DNA of 64,000 bases from Tepidanaerobacteraceae bacterium (GTDB taxonomy: Bacteria; Bacillota; Thermosediminibacteria; Thermosediminibacterales; Tepidanaerobacteraceae): assembly GCA_024655905.1 (NCBI GenBank), contig JANLFP010000004.1:145643-209642 (forward strand), in the 5' to 3' direction. Under the pieces are notes generated by a model. That model had not been told where the DNA came from, did no database searches, and was given only the letters and a program-made list of their open reading frames with translations. Position 1 is the first letter of the stretch. Each line of letters opens with the position of its first letter. The position numbers were made by a program, and so were the translations under genes. Below, one piece after another: positions 16,627-25,061 of this stretch.

Positions 16627-18444
16627 CTACTTTTTTATTACCGTACCTCTTCCTGCCCGTCCCGGATAAGCTCCTTCTTCCCTGCTGCCCAGCAATCCCT
16701 TGTATAGCGCGTCAATAAAATTGCCGTTTTGGACAATAGATTCAAGTACATTTTCAATACCTCTTTCTATTTCATAAGCCCATTTTTCTGCTGAATCCGT
16801 GGGAACAATTCCTGATTTGCCAAAGAACCTAAAGGCGGATTGTGTGGCTTTCAATGTATCTATTCTTGCAGCGACTGAAATCGGACCACCGGAAAATGCT
16901 TCGTCCGCCGACGCAATTGAAATGCCGTCAACACCGAGCGAAGAAGCCAGAGATGCATGCAGTGCTGTCATTAAAGACGACTGGACACGATCTTCCGTTT
17001 GGGTTAAAAATCCTATAGGTGCACCGCACCAAATAGGTGCATTTACTATATTTCTAAGGCAAAGAATTTTTGCAGCATTAAAATCAACATAATTATCCTG
17101 CATCTGGCCACTGACCATAACTTCAGGAGAATAGCAGAACAGGGGCTGCAAAATTGGTTTCCCACCCAGTCTCAATCCCAGTTTGGAAACTATCAGCATG
17201 CCTGCAAAGGCTTTATAAGCTGGAACACCGCAGAGTTCCTCGTTTGTGACCACGTCAAATGGCATGTTGAATTCTGCAGCGTATTTTATGGCACAAACTG
17301 CATCTACAGTAAGCCGCTCCGGGTCTGTACCACCTCCCAGAGAACCGTAAGCAATATTTATTTTTGTGAGATCTGCTCCGATTATGCCTGCCAGCAGCAC
17401 CGTCTCTGGCGTGTTTAAGCCTCGATGGGCTCTTACCTGCCATAAAGTGAATGGACTTAAGGAATCTTTTATCCGTTTTAGGTTTTCATAGGTTATGACA
17501 GAGCCGTCTTCTTCATGGGTGATATAACCTTCAAAAAAACCTTCTGTTCTGGCTCCCCATGATGGATCAAAATGTACAGCTCCATCAGCACCCCATGCCT
17601 CGCAGGATTTTATATGAGCTATATCCATGAAAGGGCAGCCGGTGCCGTATTGAATAAAAACTAATGGATTTTTATCGGCATGTTGCAGTTTCAAAGGATT
17701 CATCCTTGAATTGGTTTCATTTACATATGTCTCAAGAGCTTTTAATTCCTCAGGCAGGAGAGGTCTTGTTTTTTCTCTGTATTTACCTGCCTCATAAAAA
17801 TCCTTTACAATTTTGTCGCACAGTTTGGCATATTCCAGCCGCAGACTTTGTCTTTCCGATTCGTTCGATGTTTTTAATATTTGTCTCCTCAGCTCAGCCC
17901 TTTGTATGGCTGATGTAGTTTTATCGCTAACATAATCAATTATTCCATCAACTATCTTATCCAGAAGTTGTTCAATTGATTTATTTTTAAAAGAATAGTC
18001 GTATCCTCGAGTGATATCTTTTTTTGCCTTTTTACCTCTTATTTCATCAGGTACATACTCACGGCCTTCCACAAATGCTACAGCCTCTTCTACTGTTGTA
18101 CCGGGGCCAAAACCTGCGTCAAATCCAAGTTCTGCAGCAAGTTCAGGTCGTATTGCCATGCCGCCGATCCCGATTTTCACCTTATCTCGTATACCCGCTG
18201 CTTCAGCAAGGTCGACAAATCTTCCAAGAATTTCTGCAACTCCATAGCCTAGAGTTCTGCTTATTAAAACTACATCGACATTGTTATCTATAATTGCCTT
18301 TATGATTTCTTCCTGAGAATAATCCGGAGGCAAAAGTAAAGCATCATGCCCTGCTCGCTCCAGCCCCCTTTTTATCATTTTCAATCCTATATCATGTACT
18401 GGATCAAGAGGTGCTAAAAGAACTTTTTTTCTTTCAAATGACAT
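16627..18444 (-). CDS. Cobalamin-dependent aminomutase-like protein: N-terminal B12 Rossmann domain fused to KamD-like TIM barrel
   Basis: 605 residues. Residues 1-130 form a B12-binding Rossmann domain: LDPVHDIG (D14, H17, G20) is the lower-ligand motif, followed by LISRTL, IGIGG and LGFDAGFGPGT, the last very like the end of KamE and OraE. Residues about 140-245 are helical and charged. Residues about 258-600 resemble the TIM barrel of lysine 5,6-aminomutase alpha: NPLVFIQYGTG, AWGADGAVHFDPSW, the EGFFEGY segment, ADEAFSGG and a final YKGLLG...PGRAGRG. The D-to-H spacing is one longer than the usual DxHxxG, and the insertion that carries the PLP-binding lysine in KamE and OraE is absent. 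In the known enzymes the Rossmann domain is C-terminal to the barrel or on another chain. Substrate unknown. Confidence 0.75.
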   Translation of the reverse strand: MSFERKKVLLAPLDPVHDIGLKMIKRGLERAGHDALLLPPDYSQEEIIKAIIDNNVDVVLISRTLGYGVAEILGRFVDLAEAAGIRDKVKIGIGGMAIRPELAAELGFDAGFGPGTTVEEAVAFVEGREYVPDEIRGKKAKKDITRGYDYSFKNKSIEQLLDKIVDGIIDYVSDKTTSAIQRAELRRQILKTSNESERQSLRLEYAKLCDKIVKDFYEAGKYREKTRPLLPEELKALETYVNETNSRMNPLKLQHADKNPLVFIQYGTGCPFMDIAHIKSCEAWGADGAVHFDPSWGARTEGFFEGYITHEEDGSVITYENLKRIKDSLSPFTLWQVRAHRGLNTPETVLLAGIIGADLTKINIAYGSLGGGTDPERLTVDAVCAIKYAAEFNMPFDVVTNEELCGVPAYKAFAGMLIVSKLGLRLGGKPILQPLFCYSPEVMVSGQMQDNYVDFNAAKILCLRNIVNAPIWCGAPIGFLTQTEDRVQSSLMTALHASLASSLGVDGISIASADEAFSGGPISVAARIDTLKATQSAFRFFGKSGIVPTDSAEKWAYEIERGIENVLESIVQNGNFIDALYKGLLGSREEGAYPGRAGRGTVIKK

Positions 18445-18461
18445 TTATTTTCCTCCCCGAA

Positions 18462-18686
18462 TTAATTTTTTAACCAGCCGTAACGATCACCGGGCTTATA
18501 AACATAACCCCTTAGCCTGACCCTGGCGCCGGGGCCTTGATGCTGACAAAAAACAATATTTACATCTTTAAATCCCAATTCATCCATAAGCTGAATTGAT
18601 AGTTTTTTCCCTTCTTCTTCATCTTTGCATACAATGAATGTCTCCAGATCTACAGCATCCATTATTCTTTCCATAGCTTTTGACAT
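18462..18686 (-). CDS. Small mutase subunit resembling the KamE/OraE dimerisation domain
   Basis: 74 residues from ATG 18686, which has AGGAGG 7 nt upstream (a longer frame from 18710 has none). The sequence pattern KLSIQLMDELGFKDVNIVF then ARVRLRGYV matches, by eye, the alpha/beta dimerisation domain that precedes the B12 domain in lysine 5,6-aminomutase beta and in ornithine aminomutase OraE. It lies 17 nt before the 605-residue mutase, so the gene pair reproduces the order dimerisation domain, Rossmann, barrel. It is not OraS. I infer it is the second subunit of the mutase. Confidence 0.65.
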   Translation of the reverse strand: MSKAMERIMDAVDLETFIVCKDEEEGKKLSIQLMDELGFKDVNIVFCQHQGPGARVRLRGYVYKPGDRYGWLKN

Positions 18687-18702
18687 TATTAAGCCTCCTT
18701 TG

Positions 18703-18717
18703 CTCATCATAGATGAG
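18703..18717 (-). promoter_or_regulatory. Palindromic operator candidate CTCATC-N3-GATGAG (mutase operon)
   Basis: Perfect 6-bp arms with a 3-nt centre, 16 nt before the small-subunit start codon and directly after a -10-like TATACT (18724-18719). The same arms and spacer occur at 25062-25076. Confidence 0.6.
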
Positions 18718-18796
18718 GAGTATAATTTAAATAAAAATTAGCTTATCACGCAGCCAATACTTTCAAATTATATTTTAACAAATTAAAAGCTGTTAA

Positions 18797-19546
18797 TCAA
18801 TTATCGCTATTAAAATTTTCATCATTATATACTATTTCCCAATATTTTTTCACATCTTTTGCAAGATTTTCAATATGGCGCACCATTGCTTTTTCCGCCA
18901 TATCGGCATTTCTGGAAACAATAGCTTGAAAAATATTTTTATGATCCAGAAGCACGGTGCTCCTTACTTCTTTTCTTATATATTCTAAAATCGGAGATAT
19001 TTGTCCATGCTGTCGTATTAAATCCATTGCAGCATCAAGAACTCTATTTTTTGCGGCCTGGGATATGGCTTTATGAAATTTAATATCATCGTCCGCAATA
19101 GATAAGCCCTTATCTACATGCTCTTGCTGAATATTTATTATTTCTTCCATCTCCTCTATTTCTTTTGCAGTTATAAACTGCGCGGCAAGTTTTGCCAGCT
19201 GGCTTTCTATTGCTTTTCGCGCAATTAATATATCCAATAGTTCCTGTTTACCGGTGACTTTTATAGCGTTTACCAGTTCATTACCATAATGATTTATGCG
19301 GTATTCCTGCTCCAATTCCTTTAATTTTTTTTGACCGACTGAAGTTAAATTTCTTCCCTTGAATCCGACTTTTTCAGTATATCCCTTATTATCGAGTTCT
19401 CTCAATATTCTTCCAGTTGTAGCTTCGCTTATATTAAACCCCTGCATTATTAAATTGTCGCGTATAAAACCGGAGCCTACGGGTATTTGTGAATTTGCAA
19501 TTATTTTCATGATGATATATATTAGTCGCTGCTTCTCCAGTAACAT
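18797..19546 (-). CDS. Transcriptional regulator: winged-helix N-terminus plus FCD ligand-binding domain
   Basis: 249 residues from ATG 19546 (GGGGGGAG upstream). The first 75 residues look like an HTH_12/NrpR-type winged helix (QGFNISEATTGRILRELDNKGY), not the usual GntR head. Residues about 95-240 form an all-helical FCD domain (ARKAIESQLAKLAA, DDIKFHKAISQAAKN, LDHKNIFQAI, RHIENL) whose Asp and His residues usually bind a metal and an organic acid or amino acid. It is placed between the permease and the mutase operon, so it is the natural candidate to bind the palindromes at 18703 and 25062. The separate 211-nt gap upstream holds its promoter but no clear motif. Confidence 0.78.
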   Translation of the reverse strand: MLLEKQRLIYIIMKIIANSQIPVGSGFIRDNLIMQGFNISEATTGRILRELDNKGYTEKVGFKGRNLTSVGQKKLKELEQEYRINHYGNELVNAIKVTGKQELLDILIARKAIESQLAKLAAQFITAKEIEEMEEIINIQQEHVDKGLSIADDDIKFHKAISQAAKNRVLDAAMDLIRQHGQISPILEYIRKEVRSTVLLDHKNIFQAIVSRNADMAEKAMVRHIENLAKDVKKYWEIVYNDENFNSDN

Positions 19547-19793
19547 TTTCTCCCCCCAAATGTCATTAAATTTAATTTTCAACTTTATTATACATTACTT
19601 TTTGTTTAAAAAAAATATTTTTTTACAATCCGGCAACCTTATTTTGTTTTAGTAAAGCTTTCCTAAAAAGATTAATAGTCACAACAAATCCCACCATGTT
19701 ATAATTTAACAAAGGAGTTATTTCTTTAATCGGATGGGAATTGTGTGACTAATTTTATGCCAATTTTTTATATTGTTTTCATGTATTTATATT

Positions 19794-21179
19794 TTAGAGA
19801 ATAAAAATCGCTGCGATGGTAGTTATTATCAAACCAACAACAACAGGTATGAAATTCTTTCTGGCGAGGTCATTCGGATCAACCCCGGCAATTGCTGCTA
19901 CCGGAATAATTCCCCATGGTATTATTGTTCCGCCTCCGACCCATACTGCAGAAATCTGTCCTAATGCCCCCAGCGTAGCTTTATCGACATGTATTGCTGT
20001 ACTGAAAGTTTGAGCTAAAGATCCTACTAAAGGAAGACCAGAAAAACCTGAACCATCCAATCCGGTGATGCCTCCTATTATCATTTGAATAAATGCTACA
20101 GGAATTTTGCTTAGAGGGACTGCCTGTGAAAGCGCAATTCCCAAATCTGATAAGAGACCCGTTGCCTGAGGACCTAAAATGGCTTTTGCTGTAGATTCGG
20201 AACCAAGAAAGAAAAATCCTCCAATGATTATAACCGGTGCAAAAACTTTCATTCCAAATAAAAACCCTTCTCTGATGTAATCGGTAATTTTTTCAAGTGA
20301 ATCGGCGCCAAATCCAAGCAATGAAATAACAGAAGTAATGACCAGGGCGGTTCCACCGATTAGCGCAGTGGCATCTCCTCCTCTTAATTTATACTTTAAA
20401 AGCAGAATAACGTCAATTAAAAATAAGATTATAAATAATGCTGCACCAATATATGATACAGAAGTAAATTTTGCGTTTTTTTGTTTTTCATCGGCTTTTT
20501 CGTATACTAGCCTGTGAGTTTCATTTTCGGTTTTTTGCCGAGTCAAATCCCTTTTGACAAATATATAAGATAAAACGCTTGTAGTTATTGCCATGGTGAG
20601 CCATAATGGGAAACTGGCACTCATTACAGGAGTGGCTGAAGCAAAACCTGCAGCTTTTGCAGTTATGGCGGGAGCTCCCTGGATTACATAATCTCCTGAT
20701 AATCCGATACCGTGGCCAAATATGTTCATTGCTACTGCAGCTCCCATAACTGAAAGACCGGCCCTGACTGCTATAGGTAGCATAATGGCGCCAATCAAAG
20801 CAACCGCAGGTGAAGGCCATATGAACAGTGTAACAATAAGCATGACAAAACCCAAAACCCAAAACGCTATATCCGGATTAATCATTATCCTTGCTGCAGG
20901 TCTCATAATAATATAATCGCTGCCCACATCACCCATAGCTTTGGACATTGCCACCACCAGTCCGATTACAGTTATCAATCCCAGAAATTCTGTGCCTGCA
21001 GCAATTAAAGCATTGAATAGAACCTGGACTGATTTCCATATATTACCTGTTGATACAAAACCTACTAGCAAAATTCCTATTACACAAGGTAAAACAGTAT
21101 CTCTTCTTAGAGCCATAGTTGCTATTATAACGATCACCATTCCAAAATATACCCAGTGTATAGCAGAAAGTTGAACCAT
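19794..21179 (-). CDS. Multi-spanning permease of the ion-transporter/GntP-like type
   Basis: 461 residues with about 11 to 12 hydrophobic helices spread over the whole length and a charged cytoplasmic loop near residues 210-235 (KRDLTRQKTENE). Conserved-looking glycine-rich re-entrant segments (IIGGITGLDGSGFSGLP; AVWVGGGTIIPWGIIP) suggest a secondary carrier of the gluconate/dicarboxylate/NhaC superfamily. Exact family and substrate cannot be read. It sits between the PLP/FAD genes and the regulator, so I infer import of the cluster's amino-acid or amine substrate. Confidence 0.75.
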   Translation of the reverse strand: MVQLSAIHWVYFGMVIVIIATMALRRDTVLPCVIGILLVGFVSTGNIWKSVQVLFNALIAAGTEFLGLITVIGLVVAMSKAMGDVGSDYIIMRPAARIMINPDIAFWVLGFVMLIVTLFIWPSPAVALIGAIMLPIAVRAGLSVMGAAVAMNIFGHGIGLSGDYVIQGAPAITAKAAGFASATPVMSASFPLWLTMAITTSVLSYIFVKRDLTRQKTENETHRLVYEKADEKQKNAKFTSVSYIGAALFIILFLIDVILLLKYKLRGGDATALIGGTALVITSVISLLGFGADSLEKITDYIREGFLFGMKVFAPVIIIGGFFFLGSESTAKAILGPQATGLLSDLGIALSQAVPLSKIPVAFIQMIIGGITGLDGSGFSGLPLVGSLAQTFSTAIHVDKATLGALGQISAVWVGGGTIIPWGIIPVAAIAGVDPNDLARKNFIPVVVGLIITTIAAIFIL

Positions 21180-21217
21180 TATTTCCCCTCCAAAAAATAA
21201 AATAAAAATATAAACAA

Positions 21218-21242
21218 AAAAGGGTCAAATTTATGACCCCTT
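21218..21242 (-). terminator. Rho-independent terminator
   Basis: GGGTCA with TGACCC (6 bp, 6-nt loop) and TTTTTT on the minus strand, between FAD paralogue 2 and the permease. Confidence 0.8.
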
Positions 21243-21272
21243 TATTATTATTATTTTCATATATCCTGTTTA

Positions 21273-22556
21273 TTATACTATTTGCTGATTGAAAAAGTTT
21301 ATCATACCCACTTTTTCCACTCTCTGTCGAATAGTGTCAACATCTGTGGTGTAAAGACCAAGCTGCTTCATTCTCTCAAAATACACTGAACCCGAAAAAG
21401 TGTATTTTTTGGATATTCCTTCTTCTGTTTTCATTTGTTCCTTTACATATGCAATAGCATCACCGACAGCCAGTTCGGTAGGTATTTGCACCAATTCTTT
21501 ACCTATCGCAAATCTTACAGCGTTTGTTCCTGCAAGTGTACCGGTGCAAATTGCTTCTGTATGACCTACCAGCGGACCCGCTTTTTCTCCACCGCAGAAA
21601 AGATTGTCTACTCCCTCTGTTTTTAAATAATTATCTCTTGGAGAAATAGCCAAATATCTCATAGAATTACCTTTATTACCGGCATATGGATCTTCATACC
21701 TTGCATTTTCAAATCCCGGAATTCTGCGCAAATTTTCCAGAGGGAAAAATGGCGTCATCAATTTTGCATGACCGGTATCCAGCAATACAACGTTTTCGAT
21801 GAATTCCTTTAAAGCATATTGCTGACAGGCTTTTTTATTTAAAATGTCCGCTCCTTCTCTCACTTCTTCCGGAACAGGTACAACCGCTACACCGGTCGAG
21901 TTTAGCCTATCCACGATTTCTTTGGATAGTGAATCCTTATGGAGTTTACATGAACCGCTCATGGCGCCGTAAGTTCCATCGGCCTTTTTTGCCATCATTT
22001 CTTTAACACCCATTTTGCCAGCCACACTTATCCGGGGACCGTAGCTCGGGCATCTGATAATACACATGGCGCATCCATTCCCATATTTCGCACAGTTGCC
22101 CTGCGGGCCCGCCGTACCGGTGCATTCCACAAAAACATCGCCTTCAAATATTTCTTCCTCGTCTGTAATCACGGCTAAAATTTTACTGCCTTGAGCTTCC
22201 ACATCTTTTACCCTGGCTTCTGTATGAATTTCAACCCCCGCATTCAATAAAACCTTTTTTACAGCGGGTTCTACCCTTGCCACATCATAAAGGGTCGCAT
22301 GCTTATGACCGGGGAATTCAATATTCTTATGGCGGGCTACTTCATCTGTCACATGGAATAATTCTCCCGCACCCATTGCTATCATTTCTTCCGTCGCGGT
22401 AAATCTTCCGTTGTTTCTCATTATCCCGCCTACCAAACCAGTTCCCAGCAACATATCCGTTCTTTCTAGCAAAACTACATCAGCACCAGCTTTTTTTGCA
22501 GCCAGTGCTGCAGCACAACCGGACCATCCACCACCGATTACTACTACTTTTGGCAT
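21273..22556 (-). CDS. FAD-dependent oxidoreductase with CxxCxxxC motif, paralogue 2
   Basis: 427 residues, close to the 440-residue protein at 12449-13771 from end to end (for example TDMLLGTGLVGGIMRNNGRF and ECTGTAGPQGNCAKYGNG, then CAMCIIRCPSYGPR). GGGWSGCAAALAAKKAG near residue 7 binds FAD. It lies 62 nt after the PLP-enzyme gene, with a strong hairpin between. Two copies in one cluster, one coupled to the PyrK-like reductase and one to the PLP enzyme, suggest two related redox steps or alternative partners. Substrate unknown. Confidence 0.82.
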   Translation of the reverse strand: MPKVVVIGGGWSGCAAALAAKKAGADVVLLERTDMLLGTGLVGGIMRNNGRFTATEEMIAMGAGELFHVTDEVARHKNIEFPGHKHATLYDVARVEPAVKKVLLNAGVEIHTEARVKDVEAQGSKILAVITDEEEIFEGDVFVECTGTAGPQGNCAKYGNGCAMCIIRCPSYGPRISVAGKMGVKEMMAKKADGTYGAMSGSCKLHKDSLSKEIVDRLNSTGVAVVPVPEEVREGADILNKKACQQYALKEFIENVVLLDTGHAKLMTPFFPLENLRRIPGFENARYEDPYAGNKGNSMRYLAISPRDNYLKTEGVDNLFCGGEKAGPLVGHTEAICTGTLAGTNAVRFAIGKELVQIPTELAVGDAIAYVKEQMKTEEGISKKYTFSGSVYFERMKQLGLYTTDVDTIRQRVEKVGMINFFNQQIV

Positions 22557-22584
22557 TATTTTCCCTCCCTGTTATTTTAGGAAA

Positions 22585-22610
22585 ATGCCAAAGGGCCTTC
22601 CCTTTGGCAT
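22585..22610 (-). terminator. Strong intra-operon hairpin (attenuator or terminator)
   Basis: Perfect 11-bp stem ATGCCAAAGGG with CCCTTTGGCAT and a 4-nt loop, but only a short T stretch (TTTTCC) on the minus strand. It stands between the PLP enzyme and FAD paralogue 2 and may lower expression or stabilise the upstream mRNA. Confidence 0.65.
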
Positions 22611-22618
22611 CAAAACTT

Positions 22619-24085
22619 TTACTCAATAAAACCGCTATATTTAGCGACAATTTCCATCAATTTGACCAGAGCTTTCACAGCATATCTGAAATTCTGTTCT
22701 ATTATTTGACCGTTCTCGTCGGTAGTTCCGAGACCCGGTGAAATCATAATATTTGCATCATAGGCTACAGTCGGAATTACACCCATTGAGCCCATTCCGC
22801 TCTGGAATATGTTGGTTCCGGAATACATGTCTTCTATGGAGAAGATGGGCAGCCCCATTTCATTGCCGTTCCAAGTGTTTTCATAGTTCACTTCAACAGC
22901 TCTTGAATTGTATGATTTTGTGATGATCAAACCCTTTTTAATCTTTGGATGAATCTGATCAAATTCCTCTTTAACAATATTGTACATATCGTCTACAGGT
23001 TTTGTTAATTCTTCAGGATTATCCCGCAATTCCTTTAAGGCAGCAATTATTCCCAGTAGAGCTTCCTTCCCTGGATCATTTGTAACATAAGCTGCTTTGC
23101 CATAAGACGCCGTGGTGCCATATCTGTCGCCGTGCATGCCCAGGGCCCGCCTGATTGGAACCATAAATTCTTCCTTGCCAACAATCAAGCCAGCTGTAGT
23201 AGATTCACTAGCTTTATCAAGGCTGTATATAATTACATCTGCACCACTTTTTCTTATATCGTGACCTATGAAAGGAACACCCCAAGCATTGTCAATTACA
23301 TATGGCACATCATAATCATGAGCGATTTGTGCAAGTTTTTTCTGCAGCATCGGGGTACCATCAGTATCTTTTACGCCATACCCATAGCCGGGAGTATCAT
23401 AACCCAGCGAAGTGATACCGGTCAGCATGGCGGCATGTCTTTCTGCAATAGTATTTATCTTATTTGCGGAAGCTTCAGGGTCAACTTTTGTTAATTGTAT
23501 CGTTGGATGGTATTTAATCCCGTGAACTGAATAATCTGCACCAACCAATGGAACCATATACACGCTGGTGTTGTTCTGACGCTTACCGTAAAATCCCAAT
23601 TCGCCTGCTGTAGATCCTCTATCTGCAAGAATATCTTTAAATCTGCCGGGGAAAGGCCTGCCATACCCTCCGTGATGGTGCAGATGCTTTTCGTACGGAA
23701 TGATATAACGCGCCTGGTAACTGTCACCTCTGCCTTGCATTGGTGGTGTAAACAAAGCATCAAAAGTAACCCATAATCCCGCCTCGCATGTGTTTACAGG
23801 TGCAACGTCGTAATCATCCCCATAAACATCTTTGACTATAGAACGAATTTCATCTACCAATTTTGCCAGTGGAATAACCTCTGTACTGCCTTTATCTAAA
23901 GCTTCTCTGACTTTTTTTGTAAGAGGAGAAGGGCAACCAGAAATAGCTCCTGTCAAACCAAATTTTCCTCTCAATTCAGCAGGAATACCTATTTCATCGG
24001 CCGCTTTTTTTGCTTCGGCATAAATATTGGGGATATTGGCTTGTAAGAATCTGTACATCTCAAATTTCTTTGTGAACTTAGCCAT
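22619..24085 (-). CDS. Fold-type-I PLP-dependent enzyme of unrecognised specificity
   Basis: 488 residues. The fold-type-I signature is visible: Asp265 in PYVIDNAWG and the probable Schiff-base lysine K291 in IIYSLDKASEST, 26 residues later. A His-rich turn EKHLHHHGGYGRP lies near residue 132-143. The family looks related to SelA/SepSecS-like and Cys/Met-metabolism enzymes but I cannot name it. It starts 17 nt after the RidA-like gene; such proteins clear reactive enamines made by PLP beta-eliminating enzymes, so elimination, deamination or transamination chemistry is a reasonable inference. It does not resemble OrtB or the ornithine racemase of the ornithine pathway. Confidence 0.78.
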   Translation of the reverse strand: MAKFTKKFEMYRFLQANIPNIYAEAKKAADEIGIPAELRGKFGLTGAISGCPSPLTKKVREALDKGSTEVIPLAKLVDEIRSIVKDVYGDDYDVAPVNTCEAGLWVTFDALFTPPMQGRGDSYQARYIIPYEKHLHHHGGYGRPFPGRFKDILADRGSTAGELGFYGKRQNNTSVYMVPLVGADYSVHGIKYHPTIQLTKVDPEASANKINTIAERHAAMLTGITSLGYDTPGYGYGVKDTDGTPMLQKKLAQIAHDYDVPYVIDNAWGVPFIGHDIRKSGADVIIYSLDKASESTTAGLIVGKEEFMVPIRRALGMHGDRYGTTASYGKAAYVTNDPGKEALLGIIAALKELRDNPEELTKPVDDMYNIVKEEFDQIHPKIKKGLIITKSYNSRAVEVNYENTWNGNEMGLPIFSIEDMYSGTNIFQSGMGSMGVIPTVAYDANIMISPGLGTTDENGQIIEQNFRYAVKALVKLMEIVAKYSGFIE

Positions 24086-24102
24086 TTTGAAATTCCTCCC
24101 GA

Positions 24103-24561
24103 TTATTTTATTTTTACAATAATTTCCACTTCGCAGGTTGCATCCATAGGAAGTTCGCTAACACCCACTGCGGACCGCGCATGAGTTCCGGCGTCGCCAA
24201 AAATCTGGCTTAGCAATTCAGAAGCACCATTTATGACTTTGGGCTGCTGGTTGAAGCCATCGGCACTGTTTACAAATCCGACCACTTTTATTATTTTTTC
24301 AACATTATCAAGACTTCCGGCCAGGGATTTAACAATGCTCAGGCAGTTTAGTGCACAGATTTTGGCCGCATCATAGGCGTCTTCAATTGTAACTTCTCTG
24401 CCGACTTTTCCCTTGTACTTCAGCTCACCATTTACAAAAGGAATCTGACCAGCTGTATAGATATACTTTTCAACTTTTACCCCCGGAACATAGGCTGCTA
24501 CCGGCTTTGGCGGCTCAGGCAAATTGATTCCCAATTCCTGAAGTTTCTTTTCAAATGACAA
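24103..24561 (-). CDS. RidA-family protein (enamine/imine deaminase-like)
   Basis: 152 residues of the Rid/YjgF fold: YTAGQIPFVNGEL near residue 35 and HARSAVGVSELPMDATCEVE near the C-terminus, which contains the conserved Arg that binds the carboxylate. Archetypal RidA hydrolyses 2-aminoacrylate and related enamines released by PLP enzymes. The extra N-terminal 20 residues and overall length resemble the longer Rid subfamilies rather than RidA itself. It lies between the unknown 140-residue gene and the PLP enzyme. Confidence 0.88.
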   Translation of the reverse strand: MSFEKKLQELGINLPEPPKPVAAYVPGVKVEKYIYTAGQIPFVNGELKYKGKVGREVTIEDAYDAAKICALNCLSIVKSLAGSLDNVEKIIKVVGFVNSADGFNQQPKVINGASELLSQIFGDAGTHARSAVGVSELPMDATCEVEIIVKIK

Positions 24562-24628
24562 TTATATACACCTCCCTTCGATAAATATTATTAATTTATT
24601 TTTTTCCATAATAACTCTTTTATTCTTT

Positions 24629-25051
24629 TTATCCAATTATTATTTCGTCATCCAGTTGCAAGTTTCTTTCTTTGCCGGAAATGCGCTCGTTACAGTATAC
24701 AATAATATTATAATGATTTGGCATATGAGTTTCATCAAAACCCGCTATTTTTCCCACAATATTTCCCGCTATTTTTACTTCGTCTCCAACTACGATTACG
24801 CTGCTTTCTTTTACGGCAAAAAAACCTATATAGGCAATTTTATTTACTATATCGCCTGGTTTCTTGGATTCGTCGGTAATAATCACTTCATGCACTTCAT
24901 GTTTTAAAAGGCATCGCGAAGGTTGAGTTATGAGTTTCAAGCCGCGTTCTTCGTATTTCCCATCAAGGACCACTACAAGATTTCCTTTTAAAGGTTTTTT
25001 TCTAAAATAGGGGTTTGTTTTAAACATCCCTGTCTTGTATGGATCATTCAT
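24629..25051 (-). CDS. Small protein of unknown function, first gene of the RidA-PLP-FAD unit
   Basis: 140 residues from ATG 25051, chosen because AGGAGG lies 6 nt upstream; the open frame to 25171 is not needed. It appears soluble and beta-rich (VVVLDGKYEERGL, VIITDESKKPGDIV, VVGDEVKIAGNIVGK, LQLDDEIIIG), with two KIAGN/DGKIAG-like repeats that suggest a small barrel fold. I do not recognise the family. Its leader contains the second copy of the CTCATC-N3-GATGAG palindrome, which ties it to the mutase operon. Confidence 0.7.
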   Translation of the reverse strand: MNDPYKTGMFKTNPYFRKKPLKGNLVVVLDGKYEERGLKLITQPSRCLLKHEVHEVIITDESKKPGDIVNKIAYIGFFAVKESSVIVVGDEVKIAGNIVGKIAGFDETHMPNHYNIIVYCNERISGKERNLQLDDEIIIG

Positions 25052-25061
25052 ATTAGTCCTC

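Noticed and set aside
16627-18686. Reading the mutase as ordinary OraS/OraE (D-ornithine 4,5-aminomutase)
   Set aside because: OraE is about 740 residues with the B12 domain at the C-terminus and a PLP lysine; here the domain order differs, the small protein does not resemble OraS, and ord, ortA and ortB are missing.
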